NCBI GenBank assembly: GCA_030692905.1
Contig: JAUYBT010000257.1
Span: 1 to 14,327, forward strand
Origin: Bacteroidales bacterium
GTDB lineage: Bacteria; Bacteroidota; Bacteroidia; Bacteroidales; VadinHA17
Direction: 5' to 3'
Length of the DNA: 14,327 nt
A program made the position numbers and the translations under genes. The notes beneath the pieces were generated by a model that saw nothing but the letters and a program-made list of their open reading frames with translations, was not told the origin of the DNA and ran no database searches. This document shows positions 1 to 8,077 of this stretch, piece after piece (position 1 is the first letter of the stretch; each line of letters starts with the position of its first letter).

Positions 1-1967
1 AACATCACCTGCCCACCTGTAACAGGAACAGCCTGCCCCGTTTCATATTCCTGATCAACAATATATAAAAGTGCCTTCATCACATCTTCCAGCTTACAAC
101 TCCTTTTCATTGGTACCTGGTCCTCATAAAATTTTCTTACCTCCTCAATATTTTTTGCCCCGGGAACCTTTCCTGTTTTAAGATATTGGACAAATAACCC
201 GTTATGCGGATCGGACCATAGAGGCCCTTCATAAAAATTACCGGGGCAGATTGAGTTAACCTTTATTCTGAAAGGAGCCAGTTCCATGGCAAATGATTGT
301 GTAAGCCCGATTCCTCCAAATTTAGCGCCGGAATAGGCAAAATTGCGATTGCTTCCCCTGAGACCTGATTTTGAATTGATCTGGATTATATCGGTGAAAT
401 ACTCATGATTCTCCTGATTCTGAAGTTTCATAACTTCTGAAGCATATTTGGCACAATGGAAATAACCATTGTAGTTTACATCTGTTGTTTTTGAGAATGT
501 TTCAGGGTCCATTTCATCAAGTCCACCGGCCTTTAAAACACCTGCATTACTTACCATTAGATCCAGACCTCCGAATTCTTTTACAGTTGAAATGATAAGT
601 TCTTTTACCGAGACCGGATCTGAGACATCAGTTTTGACAAAGATTGCCTTATTGGGTGTTTTTTTTGACATCAACCGGGAAGCGAAAGAATTGCCTGTTT
701 CCTCGTTAAGATCAGCGATCACAACATTAAGGTTCAACGAAAAAAGCGCCTCTGCAATCCCTGCGCCGAATCCCTGGGCACCACCGGTCACGATTGCAAT
801 TTTATTATTCAATTTGTTCCCTGAACCGGCTGCCTGTGAGACTTTTCTCCTGTAGTTTTCGACCTCCCACTGATCAATGAATGAAATCTGTTCAGGGGTA
901 AGAAATTTAATACCTCCACAGAGAGAGGCATAGTAACTGATCTTTATGAGGTCTTCATATACATCGAGGCAGGCCTCAGCAGATGCATAACTTTCAGCAA
1001 TGGCAAAAACTCCCATGTTCTTAATTATAAAGACCTTGGGTGAATATCCATATTCACTTATAAAATGAGGCAACTGATACTTAAAAGAATCAAGGATTTT
1101 CTCCGCGGTGGAAGATTGTTCAATATATAGGTACCTGGTTTTGCAGTATACAATTATATCGGGAGTAAGAGGCAATGAGATTTTATGAAACTCCTGTTGA
1201 TTCTGATAAAACTTAGCAATAAGAGAGTTATTACGGAATCTTATTACTCCCTGTTGTCCACCTGAGAGAAGAATCCGCAAACCCGGAAGAACTTTGTGAA
1301 GTAATGGATTATATGGAAGTGGTGTAATTTCTGAAATCGGAGGTATTTGATCTTCAATCTTTTGAATAATGTTGCTATATATTTTCCTAATCTCTTCTGT
1401 TGTGTCAGCGCCAACGAACGACCCATGATTTTCAAGAAATATTATCTGCGGATCGTGCGAGAACTTCTCACGGTATAATATAATCTCTGATTTAAGCTTC
1501 TTAAACAGGATATATCCGGGATCAGTATACGGTACAAAAAGAACACTTTCTCCAAAAAGTTTAACAGTCAGATTCTTTGCATTCCTGCTGCATAGTAATC
1601 CGTTTATCAACGTGGGATGGAGGTGTACAATAAATTTATATTGAATTATCTCATGCAGGGATGTCTCGACCGACGGGCGCTTGTTTTTCCCCGGATCGAG
1701 AATACTGTGGAACATGTCTGTTTTAACCTGTTCTTCTCTGGTAGAAGGGTCATCGGAATAAATGCCCGATGAAATCACATGAAGTTTTTCCCTGCTTAAA
1801 GCGACAAGTCCCTCTTCGGTCAGTTCTGCAAGCGATTGTCCGCTTGCTTTGATCCATATTGTCTGCTCATCCTTGAATGATGTGTTTCCACCACCGGCAA
1901 TTACATATTCCTTATTGCTCCCGTAATACTTCGATATCTCAATCAGTTCATTAATTTCCGGCTTCAT
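1..1967 (-). CDS. Bifunctional class II aldolase / short-chain dehydrogenase (RhaE/YuxG-like), 3' end cut by window
   Basis: I read one uninterrupted frame of 655 codons from the ATG at 1967 to the left edge; the stop lies outside, probably a few codons further, because the last residues (VTGGQVM) resemble the usual SDR C-terminus. The N-terminal half is a class II aldolase/adducin domain (about 1-220): GGGNTS at 25-30, candidate catalytic Glu101 in SVETSLHE, candidate zinc ligands His115 and His117 (HLHP) and His181 (ENHG). The C-terminal half is a Rossmann SDR: TGGAQGFG at 394-401, acidic D419 after the second strand (favours NAD over NADP), NAG at 474-476, Ser532 and YSGAK with Tyr545/Lys549. 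This architecture is known from bifunctional rhamnulose-1-phosphate aldolase/lactaldehyde dehydrogenases, where the aldolase releases lactaldehyde and the SDR oxidises it. No rhamnose kinase or isomerase is visible here, so the true substrate is open. It is the last visible gene of a three-gene block, starting one base after the PHP gene's stop. Confidence 0.9.
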   Translation of the reverse strand, partial: MKPEINELIEISKYYGSNKEYVIAGGGNTSFKDEQTIWIKASGQSLAELTEEGLVALSREKLHVISSGIYSDDPSTREEQVKTDMFHSILDPGKNKRPSVETSLHEIIQYKFIVHLHPTLINGLLCSRNAKNLTVKLFGESVLFVPYTDPGYILFKKLKSEIILYREKFSHDPQIIFLENHGSFVGADTTEEIRKIYSNIIQKIEDQIPPISEITPLPYNPLLHKVLPGLRILLSGGQQGVIRFRNNSLIAKFYQNQQEFHKISLPLTPDIIVYCKTRYLYIEQSSTAEKILDSFKYQLPHFISEYGYSPKVFIIKNMGVFAIAESYASAEACLDVYEDLIKISYYASLCGGIKFLTPEQISFIDQWEVENYRRKVSQAAGSGNKLNNKIAIVTGGAQGFGAGIAEALFSLNLNVVIADLNEETGNSFASRLMSKKTPNKAIFVKTDVSDPVSVKELIISTVKEFGGLDLMVSNAGVLKAGGLDEMDPETFSKTTDVNYNGYFHCAKYASEVMKLQNQENHEYFTDIIQINSKSGLRGSNRNFAYSGAKFGGIGLTQSFAMELAPFRIKVNSICPGNFYEGPLWSDPHNGLFVQYLKTGKVPGAKNIEEVRKFYEDQVPMKRSCKLEDVMKALLYIVDQEYETGQAVPVTGGQVM

Positions 1968-1968
1968 G

Positions 1969-3243
1969 TTAACGCTTGTTTAAGAAATATTCAATTACTA
2001 ATTGTCCTAGATTAATCAATTCTCTCTTTTGTTTTGCACAATGGGTTCCATCGGGTAAAACATACCCTTGTCTTCCATCGGCTCTCAGATACTGGTGTGC
2101 TGCTATAACACAGGCGCCTTCCCAGGCAATCTTTTTTAATGATTCGTCAAGGGGTTTAGAGCCTCTTGTGGTTACCGTCAGAGGCATCATTTCTGGTGTG
2201 TTATGCTCTGTACCAAAGGTTATTATGAATCCTTTATTATTAAAAAATTCAACAAAATTTTTCAGGATAGTAAAATCGTTTCTTCCTGGTATAAGTTCGA
2301 TACATTCTATGCCCAGACGTGTAAGTGAAGCATGGAGTTTTTGAGGGTCCGTTTCGAATTCGGTGCATTTGCCTGAAGGGTCATCAAGTAATACCGGATA
2401 ACAAGGTATTCCACCAGCTTTAATAATGATATTAATGATCTTTTTAAGTTCAAGGAAAGAACTTTCATCCTCTTCAACAAAAGCAGCTCCACCACTCTTC
2501 AGAAGGTTGGACCGTATCTCGTTTTCAAGTGCTGATGTATTTGACAATCCGGGTTTCGATTTCTTGCCACCATACAGTCTCTCAAGAAAATGGAGCTGGT
2601 CTTCAGGTGTTGGAAAACTCTCAATGGCCAGGATTCTTAAAGCTTTCGCAATATGACGTTCGCGGACCAGATCATGAGCATATTTCTTTTTAATTGTTTC
2701 ATAAGAGAGTGAAAGTGAAGTATTTTCAGATTGGATCAATTGGTTAAGTTTGGAGATCATTGCTTTTATCTGAACCTGGCTCTCCTTAATAACACTTTTA
2801 AGTTGCTTCCTTAGCATAAATCCGGTATGAAACGGATAATCAAGACCTTTACCGCTGAAATAGATCCTGCCCGGATTATTAGGATCATTTATTCTTATAC
2901 CTTTTTGTTGTTCCTCTTTCAATAATCCTATAAACTCAATATTGAACAGTGGAAAGATATTATTTTCCAGACATCCTTTGTGAAAAGCATCATAACCATC
3001 CGATACATAAAAATCGTTGATACCCAGAAGGGCAATTTTTTCTTTTCCCGCCATTGTAAAAATCGTATCCATATCTGAGAAAGCGCTGAATGAATACGGC
3101 GTATGAATATGACTGTTCGCTTCACGATATTGCGGGAAAGAGAGTCCCTGCATCTCTTTTCTCAGTATTTCGAAGACGGGAAAACCGGCAAGAAAATTCT
3201 TCATTACTGCTGCGCCTGATTGTCCGAGTGTCCTGTATTCCAT
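1969..3243 (-). CDS. PHP-fold (polymerase and histidinol phosphatase-like) protein with altered metal motifs
   Basis: This 424-residue soluble protein has a recognisable PHP motif I, NSHIHTPYS (His45, His47, Ser51), then a strand-loop resembling motif II but reading GINDFY (N76 D77 F78) where TDH is usual. Motif III Glu103 (NIEF) and a late TEHN (Glu346, His347), in place of the usual SDxH, are also visible. The segment GGIPCYP (277-283) aligns with the usual GG...AHP but has Tyr282 instead of His. A helical, charged insert of about 150 residues lies between motif III and GGIP. PHP proteins are typically metal-dependent phosphoesterases; whether this one keeps activity is uncertain. I chose the ATG at 3243: it follows the upstream HAD stop by one base (TAATATG) and precedes the conserved core. 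A TTG at 3261 would add six residues and overlap the HAD gene. It sits between a HAD phosphatase and an aldolase/dehydrogenase, which suggests a role on sugar or phosphate metabolites. Exact function not recognised. Confidence 0.82.
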   Translation of the reverse strand: MEYRTLGQSGAAVMKNFLAGFPVFEILRKEMQGLSFPQYREANSHIHTPYSFSAFSDMDTIFTMAGKEKIALLGINDFYVSDGYDAFHKGCLENNIFPLFNIEFIGLLKEEQQKGIRINDPNNPGRIYFSGKGLDYPFHTGFMLRKQLKSVIKESQVQIKAMISKLNQLIQSENTSLSLSYETIKKKYAHDLVRERHIAKALRILAIESFPTPEDQLHFLERLYGGKKSKPGLSNTSALENEIRSNLLKSGGAAFVEEDESSFLELKKIINIIIKAGGIPCYPVLLDDPSGKCTEFETDPQKLHASLTRLGIECIELIPGRNDFTILKNFVEFFNNKGFIITFGTEHNTPEMMPLTVTTRGSKPLDESLKKIAWEGACVIAAHQYLRADGRQGYVLPDGTHCAKQKRELINLGQLVIEYFLNKR

Positions 3244-3244
3244 A

Positions 3245-4030
3245 TTATTGAACAAGGTCAATTATACCATTAAGAATATAGTGAGGGCGGTATGGAAATT
3301 GGTCAATTCCTTTACGGTCGGTAATACCACTTAAAACGAGCAGGGTATCAATTTCTGATTCCAGTCCGCACCTGACATCAGTATCCATCCGGTCGCCTAT
3401 TACTATCGCATCCTCTCTTCTGACTCCAAGCCTTTTAAGAGCACTACGCATCATAAGAGGGTTGGGTTTACCTACATAATAAGCTTTTTTCCCTGATGCA
3501 ATTTCTATGGGTGCGATAAGAGCTTTTGTAGAGGGAGTAATACCAACTTCAACAGGCCCACTTATGTCGGGATTGGTTCCGATAAGTTTTGCTCCTCTGA
3601 TAACAAGGTTAACAGCCAGTTCAATCTTTTCAAAATTATAACTGTGAGTGTCACCAACAACAACATAGTCGGGATTGACATTATTAACAGTGTAACCAAC
3701 ACTGTATAATGCATGTATGAGTCCTGCGTCACCTATGATATAGGCACTTCCGTTCGATTTCTGATTCGAAAGAAAACTTGCAGTGGCAAGGGCACTTGTA
3801 TAGAAATGATCTTCACCAACGGTTATACCAAGTCTTTTCAACTTTTCCTGTAGCTCTTTAGGAGTTCTTTCGCTCGAATTGGTTAGGAAGAGGTATTTTT
3901 TACCGGATTCTTCAAGCCAGGCCAGGAAATCTGTAACACCCGGAAGCAGCTTATTACCATGGTAAATTACTCCATCCATATCGATAATAAACCCCGACTT
4001 CCCCTTAATGTTTTCTAATACGTTTTCCAT
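3245..4030 (-). CDS. HAD-superfamily IIA hydrolase, NagD-like sugar/nucleotide phosphatase
   Basis: This 261-residue protein has all HAD motifs: DMDGVIY with nucleophile Asp17 and acid/base Asp19, LTNSS at 49-53 (motif II Thr50), Lys188 in GKPNP (motif III) and GDRMDTD at 212-218 (motif IV, Asp213 and Asp217). The long segment between motifs II and III is the C2 cap typical of subclass IIA, the NagD / 4-nitrophenylphosphatase / pyridoxal phosphatase group. Length is normal. No signal peptide is seen, so it should be a cytosolic, magnesium-dependent phosphatase. The substrate cannot be read from the motifs: NagD enzymes act on UMP, others on sugar phosphates, phosphoglycolate or damaged metabolites. 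It starts 47 bases after the RND gene's stop and its own stop is one base before the PHP gene's ATG, so it is the likely first gene of the block HAD-PHP-aldolase/SDR. A house-cleaning phosphatase or a step on a phosphorylated intermediate both fit. Confidence 0.9.
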   Translation of the reverse strand: MENVLENIKGKSGFIIDMDGVIYHGNKLLPGVTDFLAWLEESGKKYLFLTNSSERTPKELQEKLKRLGITVGEDHFYTSALATASFLSNQKSNGSAYIIGDAGLIHALYSVGYTVNNVNPDYVVVGDTHSYNFEKIELAVNLVIRGAKLIGTNPDISGPVEVGITPSTKALIAPIEIASGKKAYYVGKPNPLMMRSALKRLGVRREDAIVIGDRMDTDVRCGLESEIDTLLVLSGITDRKGIDQFPYRPHYILNGIIDLVQ

Positions 4031-4048
4031 ATTCTGATAATTTCAGGG

Positions 4049-4062
4049 CAAAGATACCTTTG
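4049..4062 (-). promoter_or_regulatory. Candidate -7 element and small inverted repeat before the HAD gene
   Basis: On the minus strand, TATCTTTG (4056-4049) matches the Bacteroidetes -7 consensus TAnnTTTG in every fixed position and ends 18 bases before the HAD ATG. The same bases form the inverted repeat CAAAG-GTAT-CTTTG. No convincing -33 TTTG/TTG lies at the right distance (the best is TTAA, 21 bases upstream), so a promoter here is only possible; the three-gene block may instead be read through from the efflux genes. Confidence 0.3.
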
Positions 4063-4077
4063 ATTTCTTTTATTTTG

Positions 4078-7000
4078 TTAATCCTTTAAAAATAGCTTTT
4101 TATCTTCTCCTCTGTATAAAAGATGCAATAATGTTGGAAAGATGATCAGCAGAAGTGGCAGAGCAATCACAAAACCACCTATAACAGCAATTGCGAGCGG
4201 CTGATGCATTTGTGCACCGGTACCAACGCCAACAGCCAGAGGCATTAATGCAATGATGGCTCCCAGTGCTGTCATAAGCTTTGGCCTTAATCGGGTAGAA
4301 ATTGCAAAAATAAGTGATTCGTCTACCGATCCTTTTTCGCGGTTCGTTGTGAACTGTTGAAAAGTAAATATTGCATTTTCACCTATTATTCCAACTATCA
4401 TTATCAACCCTGTATAACTTCCAACATTTAAAGGAGTATTGGTAATGAACAAAGCGATCAGACTGCCCGATATACCGAGAACTGCGATGAAAAGGATTGA
4501 GCAGGCAGCTTTGAAATCTTTGAAAAGGAACAACATTAGAGCAAATACCAGCAGGCTTGATAATATAAGGATCATTAAAAGCTCATTAAACGATTTCTGC
4601 TGGTCAGCATATTCACCACCATATTCAATATGATATCCCTGAGGCAGGAATATTTTGTAATCAATGATTTTCTGAATCTCTTTTATCGCACTTCCCAGAT
4701 CCCTGTTATTGAGCCTGGCTGTAACTATTGAAACCGATTTGAGATTATCCCTGTTAATTTCCGCGACTCCCTCTTTTAATCTGATTGCAGAAAGAGTAGC
4801 TAATGGTTTAAGTTTACCATCAGGCAGGAAAACAAACTGGTTTTTGATGTTTTCAAGACTGTTTTGAGTGCTGTTCGGGTAAATCATTCTTATATCGGTC
4901 ATTTGCTCTTTTTCAAGGATATTACCTATTATATTACCCTCAACCATAGTTTGAAGCTGATACTGAAATGAGGCAGGAGTGATGTTGAACTGTGCAAGTT
5001 TTTGCTGATCAGGAATTATCTCGATCGAAGGACCTGCAATAATGATACCATCAAATACATCCTCAATCCCTTCAATTGTTTCCACCTCACCTGCAACTTG
5101 TTTAGCCAACTCATTTAAAATTTTCTGGTCACTGCCAAATATCTTAATTTCAATAGGTTGAACTGATGCCATAAGGTCGCCCAGCATATCGCCGATGACT
5201 TGCCCGAAATCAATCTCCAGTGCAGGCTGGGTCGCTTCAACTCTCTTTCGTATATCATCAATAACCTCCACAGTACTTCTTTTCCTGTCATCTTTTAATT
5301 GAATAAGATAATCTCCATTATTGGGCTCTGTTATAAAGAATCCCATTTGAGCACCGGTTCTCCTCGAATAAGTTTCAACCTCCGGAATTGTAACAATAAT
5401 TTTTTCAACTTCTTTTAGTATAGCGTCTGTCTCTTCAAGCGAAGTCCCGGGTGGTGACAGATAATCAAGCACAATAGACCCTTCATCCATTTCAGGAAGA
5501 AAGCCTGTTTCAAGCCGGGGAAGAATATAAATTATAGATACAAATAAGCAAAGAATGAAAAGAATACTTAAAGCGGGCCTGCGAATAAAGAAACTTACCC
5601 AGTTTCTTGTTTTTGTAATTCTGATATCTGTCTTTTTCTTTTCCGGGGAAAGTGATCTGATATTAGAAAACCACAGATAAATAACCGGCAGCCCGATCCA
5701 TGTAACAAAAAAGGAACAAACCAGAGTTATTATCATCGTATTGGTAAGTACATTGAAATAGGCTCCTGCCACACCTCCCAGTAGCATAAACGGAACAAAA
5801 ATCACTATTGTGCTTATTGATGATCCGATCATTGATGGCATCAGGTATTTTACTGCCTGATGAACAAGCTGATTGGAAGGCCTGTCAGGAAACTCCTCGT
5901 GTGTCCTGTGTATCTGTTCGACGACAACAACAGAATCATCAATAATTAACCCGATCGCTGCTGCAATAGCTCCGAAAGTCATAATATTAAGAGTATATCC
6001 GATGCTATAGAGAACAATTATTGTAAGAAATAGTGTGACGGGGATAGTGACAAGAATTGTTGCGCTTGCCCTGAAGGACCTGAGAAACATAATTGCAACC
6101 AGAATTGCAAGTAATAGTCCTAACCATAAGCTGTCGTTGACACTTTTAATTGCTCCCTGTACAAAATCGGCCTGATCGTAATATAAAGAAATATGAACAT
6201 CTGCCGGAAGGATTTTTTCAAGCTCTTTCTTCTTCGATGCTACATTCTCCGAAAGATTTATCAGGTTCGCTCCAGGCTGTTTAAGTATTGCAACCAGCAG
6301 GCCCTGACGGCCGTTAGCATTGATCCTCGTATATTCTGTTCTCTCCCTGACGTTGATGTCAGCAACGTCTTTAAGTTTTATTATTCTTTTTCCATCATTG
6401 CGCAGAACGACATTTTCAACATCACTTAAGTTATAAAGTCCGGCATCAGTGACGTTTAGGTATAAACGCCGGTAATCGGAAAGAAAACCATTTGAAGTTA
6501 TAAAGTGATTCTGGTTAAGTATATCCCTTATAATTTCGGATGTTATGGAAAAAGTGCTCATTTTCAGCTGATTAAGCTCAATCCAGTACTCTTTTGTTTT
6601 TCCTCCAATTATACCAACAGATGAAACGCCATCAATCTGAGATAAAAAAGGCTTGATGATATAGGTTGCAATAAGGTTAAGTTCAATAGGAGTTTTTTTA
6701 TCACTTTCAACAGTAAACCCAATCACCGGCAGGATAGATGGATTCATCTTCTCAATCACTATCTGTACATCTGCCGGAAGTTCATTTTTAATCTGTGAAA
6801 TACGCGATTCGAGCATTTGCTGATTGACATCGATATTTGCATCCCAGTTCAAAAAAGCAGATATTTCACATGTTCCCCGGCTGGTTGTACTCCTTAATAT
6901 CTTCAGATCCGGAACCTGTTTAATAGCATCTTCAAGAGGCCTGGTGACCGTCACCATCATCTTATCAACCGGCTGTTCTCCATTATCTGCGATGACTTTT

Positions 7001-7128
7001 AACTTAGGGAAAGTGATTTCGGGAAAGAGCGATACCTGAATCTGTCCGTATAAAAATATCCCGCTTGCAATTATTACTGCGAGAATAACAGATATAGGAT
7101 TTTTATATGAAAGGAAGAAATTCTTCAT
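4078..7128 (-). CDS. RND-family efflux permease (inner membrane)
   Basis: This 1016-residue protein has the normal RND length and twofold plan: TM1 at about 10-30, a first periplasmic region (SLFPEITFP near 33-41), a bundle of TM helices from about 333, a second TM (FFIRRPALSILFILCLF) opening the second half, and a C-terminal bundle. TM4 carries IGLIIDDSVVVVE with Asp397 and Asp398, matching the paired proton-relay aspartates of the hydrophobe/amphiphile (HAE) exporters. In TM10 the motif is GIIGENAI, with Glu917 where AcrB-type pumps have the relay lysine; a glutamate here is reminiscent of heavy-metal RND pumps. Substrate class is therefore not settled. It uses proton-motive force to push substrate through the adaptor and the TolC-like channel encoded just upstream. 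It starts four bases after the adaptor's stop, with an AAGGAA Shine-Dalgarno-like stretch inside the end of the adaptor gene, which suggests translational coupling. No frameshift seen. Confidence 0.93.
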   Translation of the reverse strand: MKNFFLSYKNPISVILAVIIASGIFLYGQIQVSLFPEITFPKLKVIADNGEQPVDKMMVTVTRPLEDAIKQVPDLKILRSTTSRGTCEISAFLNWDANIDVNQQMLESRISQIKNELPADVQIVIEKMNPSILPVIGFTVESDKKTPIELNLIATYIIKPFLSQIDGVSSVGIIGGKTKEYWIELNQLKMSTFSITSEIIRDILNQNHFITSNGFLSDYRRLYLNVTDAGLYNLSDVENVVLRNDGKRIIKLKDVADINVRERTEYTRINANGRQGLLVAILKQPGANLINLSENVASKKKELEKILPADVHISLYYDQADFVQGAIKSVNDSLWLGLLLAILVAIMFLRSFRASATILVTIPVTLFLTIIVLYSIGYTLNIMTFGAIAAAIGLIIDDSVVVVEQIHRTHEEFPDRPSNQLVHQAVKYLMPSMIGSSISTIVIFVPFMLLGGVAGAYFNVLTNTMIITLVCSFFVTWIGLPVIYLWFSNIRSLSPEKKKTDIRITKTRNWVSFFIRRPALSILFILCLFVSIIYILPRLETGFLPEMDEGSIVLDYLSPPGTSLEETDAILKEVEKIIVTIPEVETYSRRTGAQMGFFITEPNNGDYLIQLKDDRKRSTVEVIDDIRKRVEATQPALEIDFGQVIGDMLGDLMASVQPIEIKIFGSDQKILNELAKQVAGEVETIEGIEDVFDGIIIAGPSIEIIPDQQKLAQFNITPASFQYQLQTMVEGNIIGNILEKEQMTDIRMIYPNSTQNSLENIKNQFVFLPDGKLKPLATLSAIRLKEGVAEINRDNLKSVSIVTARLNNRDLGSAIKEIQKIIDYKIFLPQGYHIEYGGEYADQQKSFNELLMILILSSLLVFALMLFLFKDFKAACSILFIAVLGISGSLIALFITNTPLNVGSYTGLIMIVGIIGENAIFTFQQFTTNREKGSVDESLIFAISTRLRPKLMTALGAIIALMPLAVGVGTGAQMHQPLAIAVIGGFVIALPLLLIIFPTLLHLLYRGEDKKLFLKD

Positions 7129-7132
7129 ATTA

Positions 7133-8065
7133 TCATTCCTTTATTATAGCTATTCTGGCAGTATCGGGAAGTCCATAATTGCCAGTCAGAACAATCCGGT
7201 CAGAAGCAAGAAATTCCGGTTCGGTTATTTCTACTTCATCGTTATTTTCAAAACCTTTTTGGACAACAACCTTTATTGCCATGCTGTCGTTTATCAGTTT
7301 CATTACCCAGAATTCAGTCAGTGTTTCATCACCTAACACCGCTTGTTTTGGTAAAACCAAAGCTTTGTCATTCGTAGATTTGACCAGACTTATGCTGGCA
7401 ATGAGATTACCAGGAAGACGGCCCGCGGAGGATGGTTTGACAACATATCTGACTGTTTGCGATTGAATATCCATTTCAGGAAGTTTACCTGTTATGGTAC
7501 CGTTAATCTGCCTGTTATCAGGAAGTACGATAATGCATCTCCTGTTTTTTTCAACATAACTGTTAAGTTCAAAAGGAACCTCAAGGATGAAAACCAGGCT
7601 GTTCTGTTCAGAAACAACTGCCAACTCATCACCTTCCTGAACAAAGTCACCCTTTCGATACGAGATAGAACTTATTACTCCTTCATTATGTGAAGTAATG
7701 TTTATCAGTCCTTTAAAAGATAAACTACTGTCGCTTCCGATTGTGTTGTTAAGTGCCATTGCTTCACGTGTCATGATTGTGAAAAGAAGCTGATCGGCGG
7801 CAATAAAATCACCCGGATTAATTGATGTTTTCTCTATTATTCCTGTCGTTGCGGCCCTTATAATGCTCCTGTTCATGAACGTTGTAACAGCAGGTAAATC
7901 GACTGTTGAAGTGACTGATTTGAATGTGACCGGAACTATTGTGACAGGTGTTTTGATCTCCAAAACTTCTTCAGAAGTCCCGGTGACGTGATTACAGGAT
8001 AATGTAAGCGTAATTATTCCTTTAATCAGACAGAAGATAAAGCAAGTTCTAATTCTCGTTAACAT
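7133..8065 (-). CDS. RND periplasmic adaptor (membrane fusion protein), short, apparently without alpha-hairpin
   Basis: This 310-residue protein is the middle gene of the efflux set. The N-terminus is a hydrophobic export segment (about 7-23) ending in LTLSC; Cys24 could be a lipidation site, although Thr at -3 is not a classic lipobox. The two halves of a lipoyl/barrel-sandwich domain are visible: AATTGIIEKTSINPGDF (71-87) and HNEGVISSISYRKGDFV (126-142). They are followed by beta-rich barrel and membrane-proximal regions to the C-terminus (a late GNYGLPDTARI motif). Only about 25-40 residues separate the two lipoyl halves, whereas adaptors such as AcrA or CusB carry a long coiled-coil hairpin there, so this is a minimal adaptor. 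It starts 12 bases after the TolC-like gene and ends four bases before the permease. Weak similarity signals are expected for such short adaptors; identity rests on the barrel-sandwich halves plus gene order. Confidence 0.85.
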   Translation of the reverse strand: MLTRIRTCFIFCLIKGIITLTLSCNHVTGTSEEVLEIKTPVTIVPVTFKSVTSTVDLPAVTTFMNRSIIRAATTGIIEKTSINPGDFIAADQLLFTIMTREAMALNNTIGSDSSLSFKGLINITSHNEGVISSISYRKGDFVQEGDELAVVSEQNSLVFILEVPFELNSYVEKNRRCIIVLPDNRQINGTITGKLPEMDIQSQTVRYVVKPSSAGRLPGNLIASISLVKSTNDKALVLPKQAVLGDETLTEFWVMKLINDSMAIKVVVQKGFENNDEVEITEPEFLASDRIVLTGNYGLPDTARIAIIKE

Positions 8066-8077
8066 CAGTGAATTTTT

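Noticed and set aside
592..855. Plus-strand open frame of 87 codons
   Set aside because: It lies antisense to the SDR half of the aldolase/dehydrogenase, whose minus-strand frame has clear catalytic motifs across the same bases. The protein has no recognisable domain.
3244..3261. TTG start for the PHP gene at 3261
   Set aside because: It would overlap the HAD gene by 17 bases and add only six residues, while an ATG at 3243 follows the HAD stop by one base, the same spacing as the next junction.
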